Assembly (NCBI RefSeq): GCF_964222135.1
Contig: NZ_CAXQBR010000007.1
Location: 1 to 48,568 of the forward strand
Reading direction: 5' to 3'
DNA: 48,568 bases
DNA from: Euzebya sp.
Lineage (GTDB): Bacteria > Actinomycetota > Nitriliruptoria > Euzebyales > Euzebyaceae
The position numbers and the translations under genes were made by a program. A model generated the notes under the pieces. It was given only the letters and a program-made list of their open reading frames with translations, was not told the DNA's origin and did not search any database. This document shows positions 24,798-32,611 of this stretch, piece after piece. The first letter of the stretch is position 1. Every line of letters starts with the position of its first letter.

Positions 24798-27038
24798 CTA
24801 CCCCCGGCGGCGGCTGACGGTGATCCCGGCGGTCACGATCTCGTCGACGCCGACCAGGACCGTGTCGGCCGCCGGACCGAGGGGCACGTAGGAGTCGGCG
24901 GCGCGGACCGTCCGGATCACGGCGTCCGCCCCGCCCTCCACCAGCCCGGCGACCAGCGCATCGGCGATGCCCCCGCCGGTCGCGCGGCACTCGTCCACCA
25001 CCAGCACCCGTCCGGTCGCGGCCGCCCGCTCTGCCACCGCCTCGACGGGCAGCGGGTTCAGCCAGCGCAGGTCGACGACCTCGGTGTGGACGTCCAGGGC
25101 AGCCAGACGCCGGGCCGCCTGCAGCGACATCCGGACCCCGTTGCCGTACGTCGCGATCGTGAGCGCGGGCTCCGCGCCCTCCGCCGCCGGGTAGACCCCG
25201 ACCTCGCCGGGCAGCAGCGGATCGGCGCCCGGGGGCGGGTAGCCGAAGAGCCAGCGGCCGTCCCCCTCGGCGTGCAGGTCCTTCTCGTGGTACAGCGCGA
25301 TCGGCTCGAGGAACGCCACGACCCGACCGTCGACGGCCGCCATCGCCACGGCGGTCCGCAACATCCGGGCGGCATCGTCGCCGCGCGACGGGCAGGCGAT
25401 CGCGAGGCCCGGGATGTCCCGCAGCGCGCCGATCGCGTTGTCGTTGTGGAAGTGGCCGCCGAACCCCTTCTGGTAGGCCAGGCCGGCGATGCGGATCACC
25501 ATCGGGTTGGTGAACTGGCCGGCGGAGAAGAACGACAGCGACGCCGCCTCGCCACGGACCTGGTCGAGGGCGTTGTGGACGTAGGCGAGGTACTGGATCT
25601 CGGGGATCGGGAGGAACCCGAGCAGGCCGGCGCCCTGGGCCATGCCCAGGATGGTGGTCTCGTCGAGGAGCGTGTCGAAGACCCGGTCCAGCCCGAACCG
25701 GGCCTGGAGCCCCGCGGTCACGTGGTAGACGCCGCCCTTGCGCCCGACGTCCTCGCCGAAGACCAGCGCCTCGGGTCGGCGGGCAAGCTCGTCGTGCAGG
25801 GCCGCGTTGATGTGCGCCGCCATGGTGCGCCGGGGCGGGGCGTTCGCGTCCTCGGGCAGCGCCCCCTCCCACACGGCCGCACGGGCCGCCGGGTCGAGGG
25901 CGCCACGTGCGTCCACGGCCACCTCGTCCGGTGAGTGCGGTGCGAGCGGCGCCACCACCGTCGCGCGGTCGGTGAGGGTGGCCCCGCCCGCCAACCGGTC
26001 CGCGGTCGACTGGACGTGCTCGTCGACCTCGGCGACGAGCATCGCCGCGTCGACGGCGCTGAGGGCGCCGAGGGCGACCAGGCGCCGGCCGGCCTGGGCG
26101 AGGGGGTCGCGGTCCTCGTCGGCGCGGATCGCCTCGGCCGTGCGGTAGGTCGACTCGACGTCGGAGCCGGCGTGGCCCCACAGGCGGACGGTGTCGAGGT
26201 GGAGGAACACCGGGGCGCGCGACCGCCGGCACCAGGCGACGGCGTCCTCGACGGTGGCCCACACCTCGTCGACCTCTCCGCGGGCGTGGACGTAGCGCAG
26301 GTGCGGCAGGTCGCCGAAGGTGCTGGCGATCCACCGGCGGGGGGTGTCGACGCTGATGCCGAGCCCGTTGTCCTCGCAGACGAACAGCACCGGCGCGCGG
26401 GCCCCGCGCCGTTGGGCGTACCGTGCGGCGTTGATGCCGGCCAGCGCCGAGGCGTGGTTGGCGGAGGCGTCCCCGAAGCTGCACACGACGATGGCGTCCT
26501 CGGGGACGTCGAGGACGTACCCGAGCCGCCGGGCCCGTTCGATCGCGACGGCGGTGCCGACCGCTTTGGGCAGGTGGCTCGCGATCGTGGAGGTCTGCGG
26601 CGGGATCCACAGCGGCACCGAGCCCCAGACCTTGTGGCGGCCCTGGGCGATCGGGTCGTCGGCGGCGGCGGTGAAGGACCGGACGGTGTCGCCGACCGCG
26701 TCGGTGCCGGGGACCTGGCGGCTGCGGGCCATGACGAACCCGCCGGAGCGGTAGTGCAGGAACGCCGGGTCGGTCGGCCGGGTCAGCGCACCGACCACCG
26801 CGTTCACCTCGTGGCCCGCCGAGGAGATCGTGTAGTAGGAGTGCCCGGTCGCCTTCAGCCGCCGCGCCGCCACGTCGAGGGACCGCGAGGTGAGCATGTC
26901 GGCCAGCAGGTCGCGCGCCCCGGCGGCGGTGAGCGATCCGGTGATCGGCTGGGCGTCCGCCAGCGGGCTGTGCGCCTCGGGGGCCCGTGCCAGGGCCTGC
27001 ACCAGCCGCTCGGAGACGATGTCGACGCGTGACCGCAT
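24798..27038 (-). CDS. 2-oxoacid dehydrogenase E1, alpha and beta subunits fused
   Basis: Thiamine-diphosphate enzyme of 746 aa combining the two subunits that are usually separate in branched-chain or pyruvate dehydrogenase. The alpha half (about 30-345) has HYRSGGF and the thiamine-diphosphate motif FGDASANH...GIN (about 188-203). The beta half (about 400-746) has FGEDVGRKGGVYHVTAGL, DTLLDETTILGMAQGAGLLG, PIPEIQYLAYVHNALDQ and the late VVDLRWLNPLP region. No E2 or E3 gene is near, so the rest of the complex is elsewhere. Substrate preference cannot be called from sequence. The ATG is preceded by a TATCGT box 7 bases away. Confidence 0.85.
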   Translation of the reverse strand: MRSRVDIVSERLVQALARAPEAHSPLADAQPITGSLTAAGARDLLADMLTSRSLDVAARRLKATGHSYYTISSAGHEVNAVVGALTRPTDPAFLHYRSGGFVMARSRQVPGTDAVGDTVRSFTAAADDPIAQGRHKVWGSVPLWIPPQTSTIASHLPKAVGTAVAIERARRLGYVLDVPEDAIVVCSFGDASANHASALAGINAARYAQRRGARAPVLFVCEDNGLGISVDTPRRWIASTFGDLPHLRYVHARGEVDEVWATVEDAVAWCRRSRAPVFLHLDTVRLWGHAGSDVESTYRTAEAIRADEDRDPLAQAGRRLVALGALSAVDAAMLVAEVDEHVQSTADRLAGGATLTDRATVVAPLAPHSPDEVAVDARGALDPAARAAVWEGALPEDANAPPRRTMAAHINAALHDELARRPEALVFGEDVGRKGGVYHVTAGLQARFGLDRVFDTLLDETTILGMAQGAGLLGFLPIPEIQYLAYVHNALDQVRGEAASLSFFSAGQFTNPMVIRIAGLAYQKGFGGHFHNDNAIGALRDIPGLAIACPSRGDDAARMLRTAVAMAAVDGRVVAFLEPIALYHEKDLHAEGDGRWLFGYPPPGADPLLPGEVGVYPAAEGAEPALTIATYGNGVRMSLQAARRLAALDVHTEVVDLRWLNPLPVEAVAERAAATGRVLVVDECRATGGGIADALVAGLVEGGADAVIRTVRAADSYVPLGPAADTVLVGVDEIVTAGITVSRRRG

Positions 27039-27045
27039 GCGCGGG

Positions 27046-27051
27046 ACGATA
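27046..27051 (-). promoter_or_regulatory. Minus-10 box of the fused E1 gene
   Basis: TATCGT on the minus strand, 7 bases before the ATG, without a Shine-Dalgarno: predicted leaderless promoter. Confidence 0.5.
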
Positions 27052-27080
27052 GCCAGGGGAGGGGGACGCGCAGCGGAGGG

Positions 27081-28160
27081 TCAGACGCCCGGCTCGTCTC
27101 CCGGTGGGTCGTGGGCCGGGGTGTCGTGGGCCGATGTGTCATGGGCCGGTGTGTCGTCGTGGGCATGGCGCTCCAGCCAGTCGCCCAGCGGGGTGGGCAG
27201 GCTCGCCGGCCGGTCGCCCCAGTCGTAGACGACCGTGGAGCCGGCGGCGAGGTCGTGCCAGCCCAGCCGCTCGCGGCTGAGGAGCAGGCCGAGGAACCCG
27301 AGCCCGAACGCCAGCGCGCTGAGGGGCAGGACCAGGGTCCGGATCGCCGCGCGCGTCGTGGACAGGGGACGCCCCTGCCGCGAGACCACCCGCAACCCGA
27401 GGACGGCCATCGCCGGCGTGCGCCCCGCCACGGCCACCGACAGCCAGCTGTAGGCGAACAGGACCACCACGAGCGCCGCGGTGCCCCAGCTGCCCGACAC
27501 GCCCTGCGGGTCGAACTCGATCCCGAGCAGCAGCGAGGCCAGGTAGCCCGCGCCCGCGGACAGCGCGGTGAACAGCCCGAACGCGGCGGCCACGTCCGCG
27601 CCGTTCGCGAGCAGCCGGCTGACCGGCCCGGCGTAGCGGCCGGTCACCTCGTAGCGGCCGCGCTCGCCACCGTCCTCGACCAGGGCCGGCGGGCCGTCCG
27701 GGATCGTGGTCAGGTCGATCCCGCGGAGCCGGAGGACGGTGCGGACCAGGATCGTGTCCAGGCCGACGACCTGGCGGCGGGCGATGTCGACCAGCCGCGC
27801 CAGCATCCCGCCGGTCGAGGCCGCGACGATCCGGTCCACGTCCACCCGTCGGACCACCCGGTCCACATCGACCCGGTCCATGAGCCGGTCGACGTCGACG
27901 CGGTCCAGCAGCCGGTCCACATCGACCCGGTCGAGCAGCCGGTTGACGTCGACCCGCTCAAGCAGCCGGTCGGGATCGACGCGGTCCAGCAGCGCGTCCG
28001 GATCCACCCGGTCGAGCAGGGCGTTGGGGTCGACGCGGTCGAGCACCGCGTTCGGGTCGACCCGGGCGAGGATGTCGTCGGGGTCGATCTGGTCGAGGAT
28101 CGCGTCGCGGACCGGCCCGACCAGCCGGTCGACGGGAGAGCGGTGCGGACCGTCGGCCAT
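27081..28160 (-). CDS. RDD-family membrane protein with N-terminal nonapeptide repeats
   Basis: A 359-aa protein. Residues 24-113 are ten consecutive 9-residue repeats of the type R-V-D-[PV]-[DN]-x-[LV]-L-[DE]. A linker with IARRQVVGLDTILVRTVLRLRG follows. The RDD domain (about 170-320) has RLLANGADVAAAFGLF with the Arg/Asp signature, three or four hydrophobic segments, and GRTPAMAVLGLRVV between them. The C-terminal tail is a His/Asp/Thr/Pro/Ala repeat encoded by 15-bp tandem units. I recall similar repeat-plus-RDD proteins in other actinobacteria; the function is unknown. A TACGCT box lies 9 bases before the ATG. Confidence 0.8.
   Translation of the reverse strand: MADGPHRSPVDRLVGPVRDAILDQIDPDDILARVDPNAVLDRVDPNALLDRVDPDALLDRVDPDRLLERVDVNRLLDRVDVDRLLDRVDVDRLMDRVDVDRVVRRVDVDRIVAASTGGMLARLVDIARRQVVGLDTILVRTVLRLRGIDLTTIPDGPPALVEDGGERGRYEVTGRYAGPVSRLLANGADVAAAFGLFTALSAGAGYLASLLLGIEFDPQGVSGSWGTAALVVVLFAYSWLSVAVAGRTPAMAVLGLRVVSRQGRPLSTTRAAIRTLVLPLSALAFGLGFLGLLLSRERLGWHDLAAGSTVVYDWGDRPASLPTPLGDWLERHAHDDTPAHDTSAHDTPAHDPPGDEPGV
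27106..27150 (-). repeat. 15-bp tandem repeats at the 3' end of the RDD gene
   Basis: Three clear 15-bp units (about 27106-27120, 27121-27135, 27136-27150; plus-strand consensus GTGTCGTGGGCCGRT) plus a partial fourth encode the DTPAHDTSAHDTPAHD tail. Confidence 0.8.
27822..28091 (-). repeat. 27-bp tandem repeats coding for ten nonapeptides
   Basis: Ten head-to-tail 27-bp units inside the RDD gene. Units 2-5 carry Pro and units 6-10 carry Val at the fourth position, suggesting that two sub-blocks expanded separately. Confidence 0.9.
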
Positions 28161-28169
28161 CTGCGCCGG

Positions 28170-28175
28170 AGCGTA
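28170..28175 (-). promoter_or_regulatory. Minus-10 box of the RDD gene
   Basis: TACGCT on the minus strand, 9 bases before the ATG, no Shine-Dalgarno. Confidence 0.45.
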
Positions 28176-28194
28176 GAGGGCGGCCCGCCACGGG

Positions 28195-28384
28195 GATGGA
28201 TTCGACACCGTGGCCGACCTCCACGGGATGGATTCGACACCGAGACGCGGGCACACCCACCCCTCCACCCCCTCCGGGTCACTCAAGCCACGTGGGACCT
28301 CATCTCTGCGAGGGGTGGAGGCACGACGGTGTCGAATCCATCCACGGTGGCCCGACCCCACCCCCCAGAGATGTCGAATCCATC
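28195..28384. repeat. Intergenic element A: two forward and two inverted copies of GATGGATTCGACACCG
   Basis: Forward copies at 28195-28210 and 28227-28242 (exact, both preceded by CCACGG or CCACGGG) and inverted copies at 28327-28342 (exact) and 28371-28384 (ending ...CAT instead of ...CACCG). The forward pair is spaced 32 bases. The arms can pair so that the whole 190 bases fold as a nested hairpin. It fills the 268-base space between the divergent RDD and O-antigen-ligase-like genes. The same motif and layout recur at 46861-47008. Confidence 0.92.
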
Positions 28385-28412
28385 CGCGGTCGGGGAACCT
28401 CCGGTCGAGTCG

Positions 28413-28418
28413 TAGCGT
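28413..28418 (+). promoter_or_regulatory. Minus-10 box of the ligase-like gene
   Basis: TAGCGT, 10 bases before GTG 28429. No Shine-Dalgarno precedes either candidate GTG, so a leaderless start at 28429 is favoured. Confidence 0.45.
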
Positions 28419-28428
28419 GTACCCGCAG

Positions 28429-30285
28429 GTGGCCACACTCGTCGAGGAGCGCACGGGGCTCGCGCCGGTCTCCGCGGACGCCGGGCGACCGGTCGCGCTC
28501 GCGGTCGTCGCGCTCGCGGTGCTGAGCGTCGTGGCCGTGGACCCGTGGGGGTTCGTGCCGCACGGGCCGCTCCGCTGGGCCAGCACGACCACGGCGTTGC
28601 TGACCGCCGTCGCCCTGACCCGGGGGACCCTCCACCTGCCGCGCGGCATGGCCACGGCCTGGCTGGTGCTGCTGGCCGCGCTGGGTGTCTCCGCGGCGAC
28701 CGGCCTGGACCCCCTCCACGCGTGGATCGGGACCCCCGACCGCCGGATGGGCTGGCTCGCCTGGTTGGGCCTGGCCGCGGCCTGGGTGGTTGGCACGACG
28801 CTGTGGCCGCACCGCCGCACCGTCCTGCGGGGACTGGTCGTCGCCGGCGGGCTGCTCGTCCTCGGGGCCGGTGCCGACGCCCTCGGCTGGCTCCCCGATG
28901 ACGGGGTCACCGGCAGGATCGGCGGCACCTACGGCCAGCCGGCGCACCTCGCGGCGATGTGCACCCTCCTCCTGCCCGTCGCGGTCGGGGTTGCCCTGGC
29001 CCGTGACGACCCACCTCCGTGGAGGGGTGGCGCTGCCGTCGTCACCGTCGGGCTGGTGATCACGACGCTGGCCACCCAGACCCGCGGCGCCTGGATCGGG
29101 CTGCTCGTGGCGAGCGCGCTGGTCGCCCGGCCGGCAGCCGACCGCGTGCGATCCCGCCCTCTCGTCGCGGTCGCGGTCGGGGTCGTGGCGGGCGCGGTCG
29201 TGCTCCTGACGCCCATCGGGGCGAGGGTCGTCGCGGCGTTCGACCTCGAGGACGGCGGGACGGCGGGGGGCCGCCTCGCGGAGTGGGCCGTGGCCGCACG
29301 CGTCGTCGCGGACCACCCCTGGACCGGCGTGGGGCCCGAGGGGTACCGCATCGCCTTCCCCGCCGCCGTCGACGTGGGCTACGCGGCCACCTACGGCCGC
29401 GACGTCATCACCGACCGCGCCCACAACGGCCTGCTGGACGTCACCGTCGCCGGGGGGCTCCCCGCCGGCGCCGCCCACCTGGTCCTGACCGCGCTGGCCC
29501 TGCGCCTCGCCTGGCGCGCCCGGTCCGACCTCGACACCCGGACGGCGGGTATCGCCGTCGCCGTCGTGGCGTACGTCGTCCAGCAGCAGGCGCTCTTCCC
29601 GCTGGCCGAGGTGGATCCGGTCCACTGGGTCCTCGTCGGGCTCCTGACCGCCCGCGACCTGACCGCCCGCGACCTGACCGGCCACGAGACCCCGCCGACG
29701 GTCGGTCTGCGCGCCGCGGCCCTCCGGCTGCCCGCCCTGGCGCTTCTGGTCGCCGTGGTCGCCGCGGGCACCCTCGGCGTCGTCGCCGACCACCGGATGG
29801 CGAGGGCAGCCGACCTCGCGGTCCCGCCCACGACCGGGCGGGCGCTCGCGGTGGCCGACGCCGCGGTCCGACTGCGGCCCGACGACATCCGCCTGCGCTT
29901 CGCCGCAGCGCGGATCGCGGCACGCGGGGGCCGGATCGTCGACGTGGACGCCGCCCTCGATCGCATCGACGCCGGTCTGGAGTTGAGCCCTCGCGACCCC
30001 GCCCTGCGCGCAGAGCGCGCCGACCTCCTCCTCGAGCGGGCCCGGCGATCCGGCCTGCCGGGCGACCTGACCGCCGCCGTGACCACCGCCCGGACCGAGG
30101 TGGCGGCCGACCCGACCGATCCCGCAGCCCACGTCCGGCTGGGCACGGTCCTCGCCTACGCCGGCGAGCACGACCAGGCCTCCCGCGCTGCGGACGCCGC
30201 CGCGGCCATCGACCCCGACGCCGACGGGATCGCAGCCCTCCGCGCGCTGCTCGCCCTGGACCTCGACGCAGCGGACGGGTCATGA
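28429..30285 (+). CDS. O-antigen ligase/polymerase-like membrane protein with TPR tail
   Basis: A 618-aa membrane protein. About twelve hydrophobic segments cover residues 20-440. A conserved-looking Wzy_C/O-antigen-ligase region includes TQTRGAWIGLLVA, GRLAEWAVAARVVADHPWTGVGPEGYRIAFP and DRAHNGLLDVTVAGG (the R-x-x-W and H-N-x-L-x-x motif order of the family). The soluble C-terminal part (about 485-618) is alpha-helical with TPR-like units (LRPDDIRLRFAAARIAARGG, TDPAAHVRLGTVLAYAGEHDQA). It probably joins or polymerises surface glycans. It overlaps the sigma gene (ATGA). A 15-bp tandem repeat lies at 29644-29673. GTG 28417 is an alternative start. Confidence 0.75.
   Translation: MATLVEERTGLAPVSADAGRPVALAVVALAVLSVVAVDPWGFVPHGPLRWASTTTALLTAVALTRGTLHLPRGMATAWLVLLAALGVSAATGLDPLHAWIGTPDRRMGWLAWLGLAAAWVVGTTLWPHRRTVLRGLVVAGGLLVLGAGADALGWLPDDGVTGRIGGTYGQPAHLAAMCTLLLPVAVGVALARDDPPPWRGGAAVVTVGLVITTLATQTRGAWIGLLVASALVARPAADRVRSRPLVAVAVGVVAGAVVLLTPIGARVVAAFDLEDGGTAGGRLAEWAVAARVVADHPWTGVGPEGYRIAFPAAVDVGYAATYGRDVITDRAHNGLLDVTVAGGLPAGAAHLVLTALALRLAWRARSDLDTRTAGIAVAVVAYVVQQQALFPLAEVDPVHWVLVGLLTARDLTARDLTGHETPPTVGLRAAALRLPALALLVAVVAAGTLGVVADHRMARAADLAVPPTTGRALAVADAAVRLRPDDIRLRFAAARIAARGGRIVDVDAALDRIDAGLELSPRDPALRAERADLLLERARRSGLPGDLTAAVTTARTEVAADPTDPAAHVRLGTVLAYAGEHDQASRAADAAAAIDPDADGIAALRALLALDLDAADGS
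29644..29673 (+). repeat. 15-bp tandem duplication inside the ligase-like gene
   Basis: CTGACCGCCCGCGAC is present twice in tandem with a partial third copy, encoding LTARDLTARDLTGH in a cytoplasmic or periplasmic loop. Confidence 0.85.
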
Positions 30286-30926
30286 CCGCCGTGGACGAGC
30301 CGTCCCGAGATCGACGGAACCCCGCGGGTGGCTCGTGCGTGCACGGGGTGATGACCAACGCCCCACCGACCCCCGCCACCGGGTTGCGCCTGCCGGTCCA
30401 CGCCCTGGCGGCCCACCCCCACGACCCCGGCCGTGCCGCCGTCCGCGAGGCGGGCACCGCGGTCCGCGACTTCACCACCTTCTACGCCGACGCCTACGAC
30501 GGCGTCGCCCGCGCCCTCGTGCTCACCCTCGCCGACGCCGACCTCGGCGTCGAGGCCGCCGACGAGGCGATGGTCCGGGCCTACCAGCGCTGGGACACCG
30601 TCAGCGGCTACGACAACCCCGGCGGCTGGGCCTACCGCGTCGGCCTCAACTGGGCGCTGTCGCTGCGCCGCAAGCTGATCCGCCGCCTGTCGTTCGGCAC
30701 GCCTCCGGCGATCCCCGTCGAGGACGCCGAGATCGCCGACCCCTCCGTCATGGCCGCACTCCGCCGCCTCGACGTCAAGCTCCGCGCCGTCGTCGTGTGC
30801 CGCCTGCTCCTCGACTGGTCCGTCGAGGACACCGCCGCCGCCCTCGACCTCAAGCCCGGCACCGTCAAGAGCCGGCTCCACCGCGCCCTCGCGACCCTCG
30901 AACGATCCCTGGAGGACCCCCGATGA
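30282..30926 (+). CDS. ECF-type RNA polymerase sigma factor
   Basis: A 214-aa sigma-70 family protein. Region 2 (about 64-130) includes FTTFYADAYDGVARAL and EAADEAMVRAYQRWDTV, typical of SigE-like factors. Region 4 (about 155-210) includes the helix-turn-helix DWSVEDTAAALDLKPGTVKSRLHRAL. The ATG at 30282 overlaps the upstream stop (ATGA); ATG 30351 would remove 23 unmatched residues and is also possible. The next gene overlaps by four bases and encodes a protein with one membrane helix, as expected for a sigma/anti-sigma pair. Confidence 0.87.
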   Translation: MTAVDEPSRDRRNPAGGSCVHGVMTNAPPTPATGLRLPVHALAAHPHDPGRAAVREAGTAVRDFTTFYADAYDGVARALVLTLADADLGVEAADEAMVRAYQRWDTVSGYDNPGGWAYRVGLNWALSLRRKLIRRLSFGTPPAIPVEDAEIADPSVMAALRRLDVKLRAVVVCRLLLDWSVEDTAAALDLKPGTVKSRLHRALATLERSLEDPR

Positions 30927-32536
30927 CCCGCACCGACCTCCCCGACCACCCCGAGACCGCCGCACGGGTCCGCAGCGCCCTGCAGCGCACCGCCGCCGGC
31001 GTCCACCTCGACGTCCCCGGCGCCGACGCGGCTCGTGAGACCGCCCACCACCGAGCCCGACGCCAGCAGCGCGTCACCGCCGGCATCGCGGCGCTGGCCG
31101 TCGTGGCCGGCGGCCTCGCCGCGACCACCTGGGTCACCCGGGACCCCGAGGTCCAGCTCGCCGCCGGCGCGGGCGCCCCGCAGGCCGCGGACGTCGACCT
31201 GACGTGGACCGACGGCCCGCACTCCCTGACCAGCGCGCCGACGATCGTCCAGGACGCCGACGGGGTCCTCTACGCGCTGTCCACCGCTCCCGGCACCACC
31301 TGGGACGGGCCCGAACCGCCCGCCCAGGCCATCTACCGGTCGACCGACGGCACCACCTGGGAGCAGGTCGACGCCGACGGCGCCCCGCCGCTCGCCACCT
31401 TCGAGGTCGGCGGCGACGGCCTGCTCTACGGCCTGTCCACCGCCCCCGGGGGGGTCGTGCTCGCCTCGTCCGTCGATGGCGGCACGACCTGGCAGACCGA
31501 GCCGCTCCCGGCCGAGGCGGACATCCGCCCGGACGTCGCCGAGGGGATCCAGCTGTCCTCCGGTGGCCACCAGCTCGACGTGGTCCGCGCCGGCGAGACC
31601 ACCGTCGCCGCGGTGTCCACGCAGTGGTTCGTCGAGGCCGACGGTCTGGTCGACCCGGCCGATGAGGACATCGCCTACGTCGACGCCACCGACGCGGGCC
31701 TCGAGGTCCGGCGGATCCCCGTCGACCGCCGCGAGGCCGCGCCCGAACCGGCCGGCGTCCCCGCGGCCGACGCCACGCCCGCGCCATCGGCTGCGCCGGC
31801 GCCCGCCGTCGACGTGCCCGTCGAGGCGACCGAGGAGGTCGTCCGCACCATCCCCTGGTCCGAGGTCGGCCTGACCGGTCCCGCCGACCTCGTCACCCGC
31901 CGGGTGCTCACCGCCAACGGTGACGAGGGGTGGACCGCAGCCGACATCCCCGTCGAGGGGAGCGTCCGCGGGATGGCCGCCACGGCGGACGGGATCGTCG
32001 CGCTGGTGCAGGTCGGACCGACCGAGGGTCCGACGTCCCCGGTCCGCGTCGCCCGGTCGACGGACGGCGTCGCCTGGAGCGTGGACCCCGACCCGGTCGC
32101 GGACCTCAGCTACGTCGAGGTCGTCCAGACCGTCGGCGACGCCGTGGTCGCGGTGGGCCACACCTGGACCGAGGCGGAGACGAACGCGACCGTGCTGGCG
32201 AGCCACGACGGCGGGGTCACCTGGACGTCGACGTCGGTCGCCGACCTCGTCGAGGTGGCACCTGGCCGCCAGCTCGGGGTCGGCTCGGTCGGGATCGGAC
32301 CCCTCGGCGTCGCCCTCGCCACCTACGCGGTGGAGCGCGAGGGCGCCGATCCCGCGGTCGACACCTCGGTGCTGTTCAGCCCCGACGGCGTGGCCTGGGA
32401 CGTGATCGGCCTCGAGGAGATCGATCCCGATGCCACCGAGCTGCGGTGGACCGCCGTCACCGCCGACCGGGTGATCGTCGACGTGGTCCGCGCTGACGAC
32501 AGCCGCGCGACGGTGGTCGGCATCCCGACCTCCTGA
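30923..32536 (+). CDS. Membrane-anchored BNR-repeat protein, possible anti-sigma factor
   Basis: A 537-aa protein with a short cytoplasmic part (1-50, Arg/His-rich), one transmembrane helix (about 51-72, VTAGIAALAVVAGGLAATTWV without its first and last residues) and a large extracellular domain. The latter contains at least five Asp-box/BNR repeats of the sialidase-like beta-propeller: RSTDGTTWE, SSVDGGTTWQ, RSTDGVAWS, SHDGGVTWT, SPDGVAWD. No HxxxCxxC zinc anti-sigma motif is visible in the cytoplasmic part. Its overlap with the ECF sigma gene (ATGA) suggests it controls or reports to that sigma factor; this is inference from context. Confidence 0.7.
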   Translation: MTRTDLPDHPETAARVRSALQRTAAGVHLDVPGADAARETAHHRARRQQRVTAGIAALAVVAGGLAATTWVTRDPEVQLAAGAGAPQAADVDLTWTDGPHSLTSAPTIVQDADGVLYALSTAPGTTWDGPEPPAQAIYRSTDGTTWEQVDADGAPPLATFEVGGDGLLYGLSTAPGGVVLASSVDGGTTWQTEPLPAEADIRPDVAEGIQLSSGGHQLDVVRAGETTVAAVSTQWFVEADGLVDPADEDIAYVDATDAGLEVRRIPVDRREAAPEPAGVPAADATPAPSAAPAPAVDVPVEATEEVVRTIPWSEVGLTGPADLVTRRVLTANGDEGWTAADIPVEGSVRGMAATADGIVALVQVGPTEGPTSPVRVARSTDGVAWSVDPDPVADLSYVEVVQTVGDAVVAVGHTWTEAETNATVLASHDGGVTWTSTSVADLVEVAPGRQLGVGSVGIGPLGVALATYAVEREGADPAVDTSVLFSPDGVAWDVIGLEEIDPDATELRWTAVTADRVIVDVVRADDSRATVVGIPTS

Positions 32537-32590
32537 GCCCGGCCGGAGGCCCAGCCCGACGTGGGGGCGCGCCGCCCACCTGGCCACGCA

Positions 32591-32611
32591 TAGCATTTGC
32601 ATATGCATGCA
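32591..32611 (+). promoter_or_regulatory. argC promoter with overlapping ARG box (ArgR operator)
   Basis: TAGCAT (32591-32596) is a -10 box exactly 6 bases before ATG 32603. It overlaps an AT-rich palindromic island, TTTGCATATGCATGCA (32596-32611), which contains the perfect palindrome TGCATATGCA (32598-32607). Actinobacterial ARG boxes are built around TTGCAT/ATGCA half sites. ArgR bound here would cover the transcription start and initiation codon. Confidence 0.65.

Noticed and set aside
22279-28160. Genomic island or mobile element around the repeat loci
   Set aside because: No transposase, integrase, tRNA or target-site duplication was seen and base composition stays like the rest of the window.
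28195-28384. Possible CRISPR array
   Set aside because: Only four copies, two in each orientation, with unequal spacing and no cas genes. The same holds for the repeats at 24297, 40155 and 46861.
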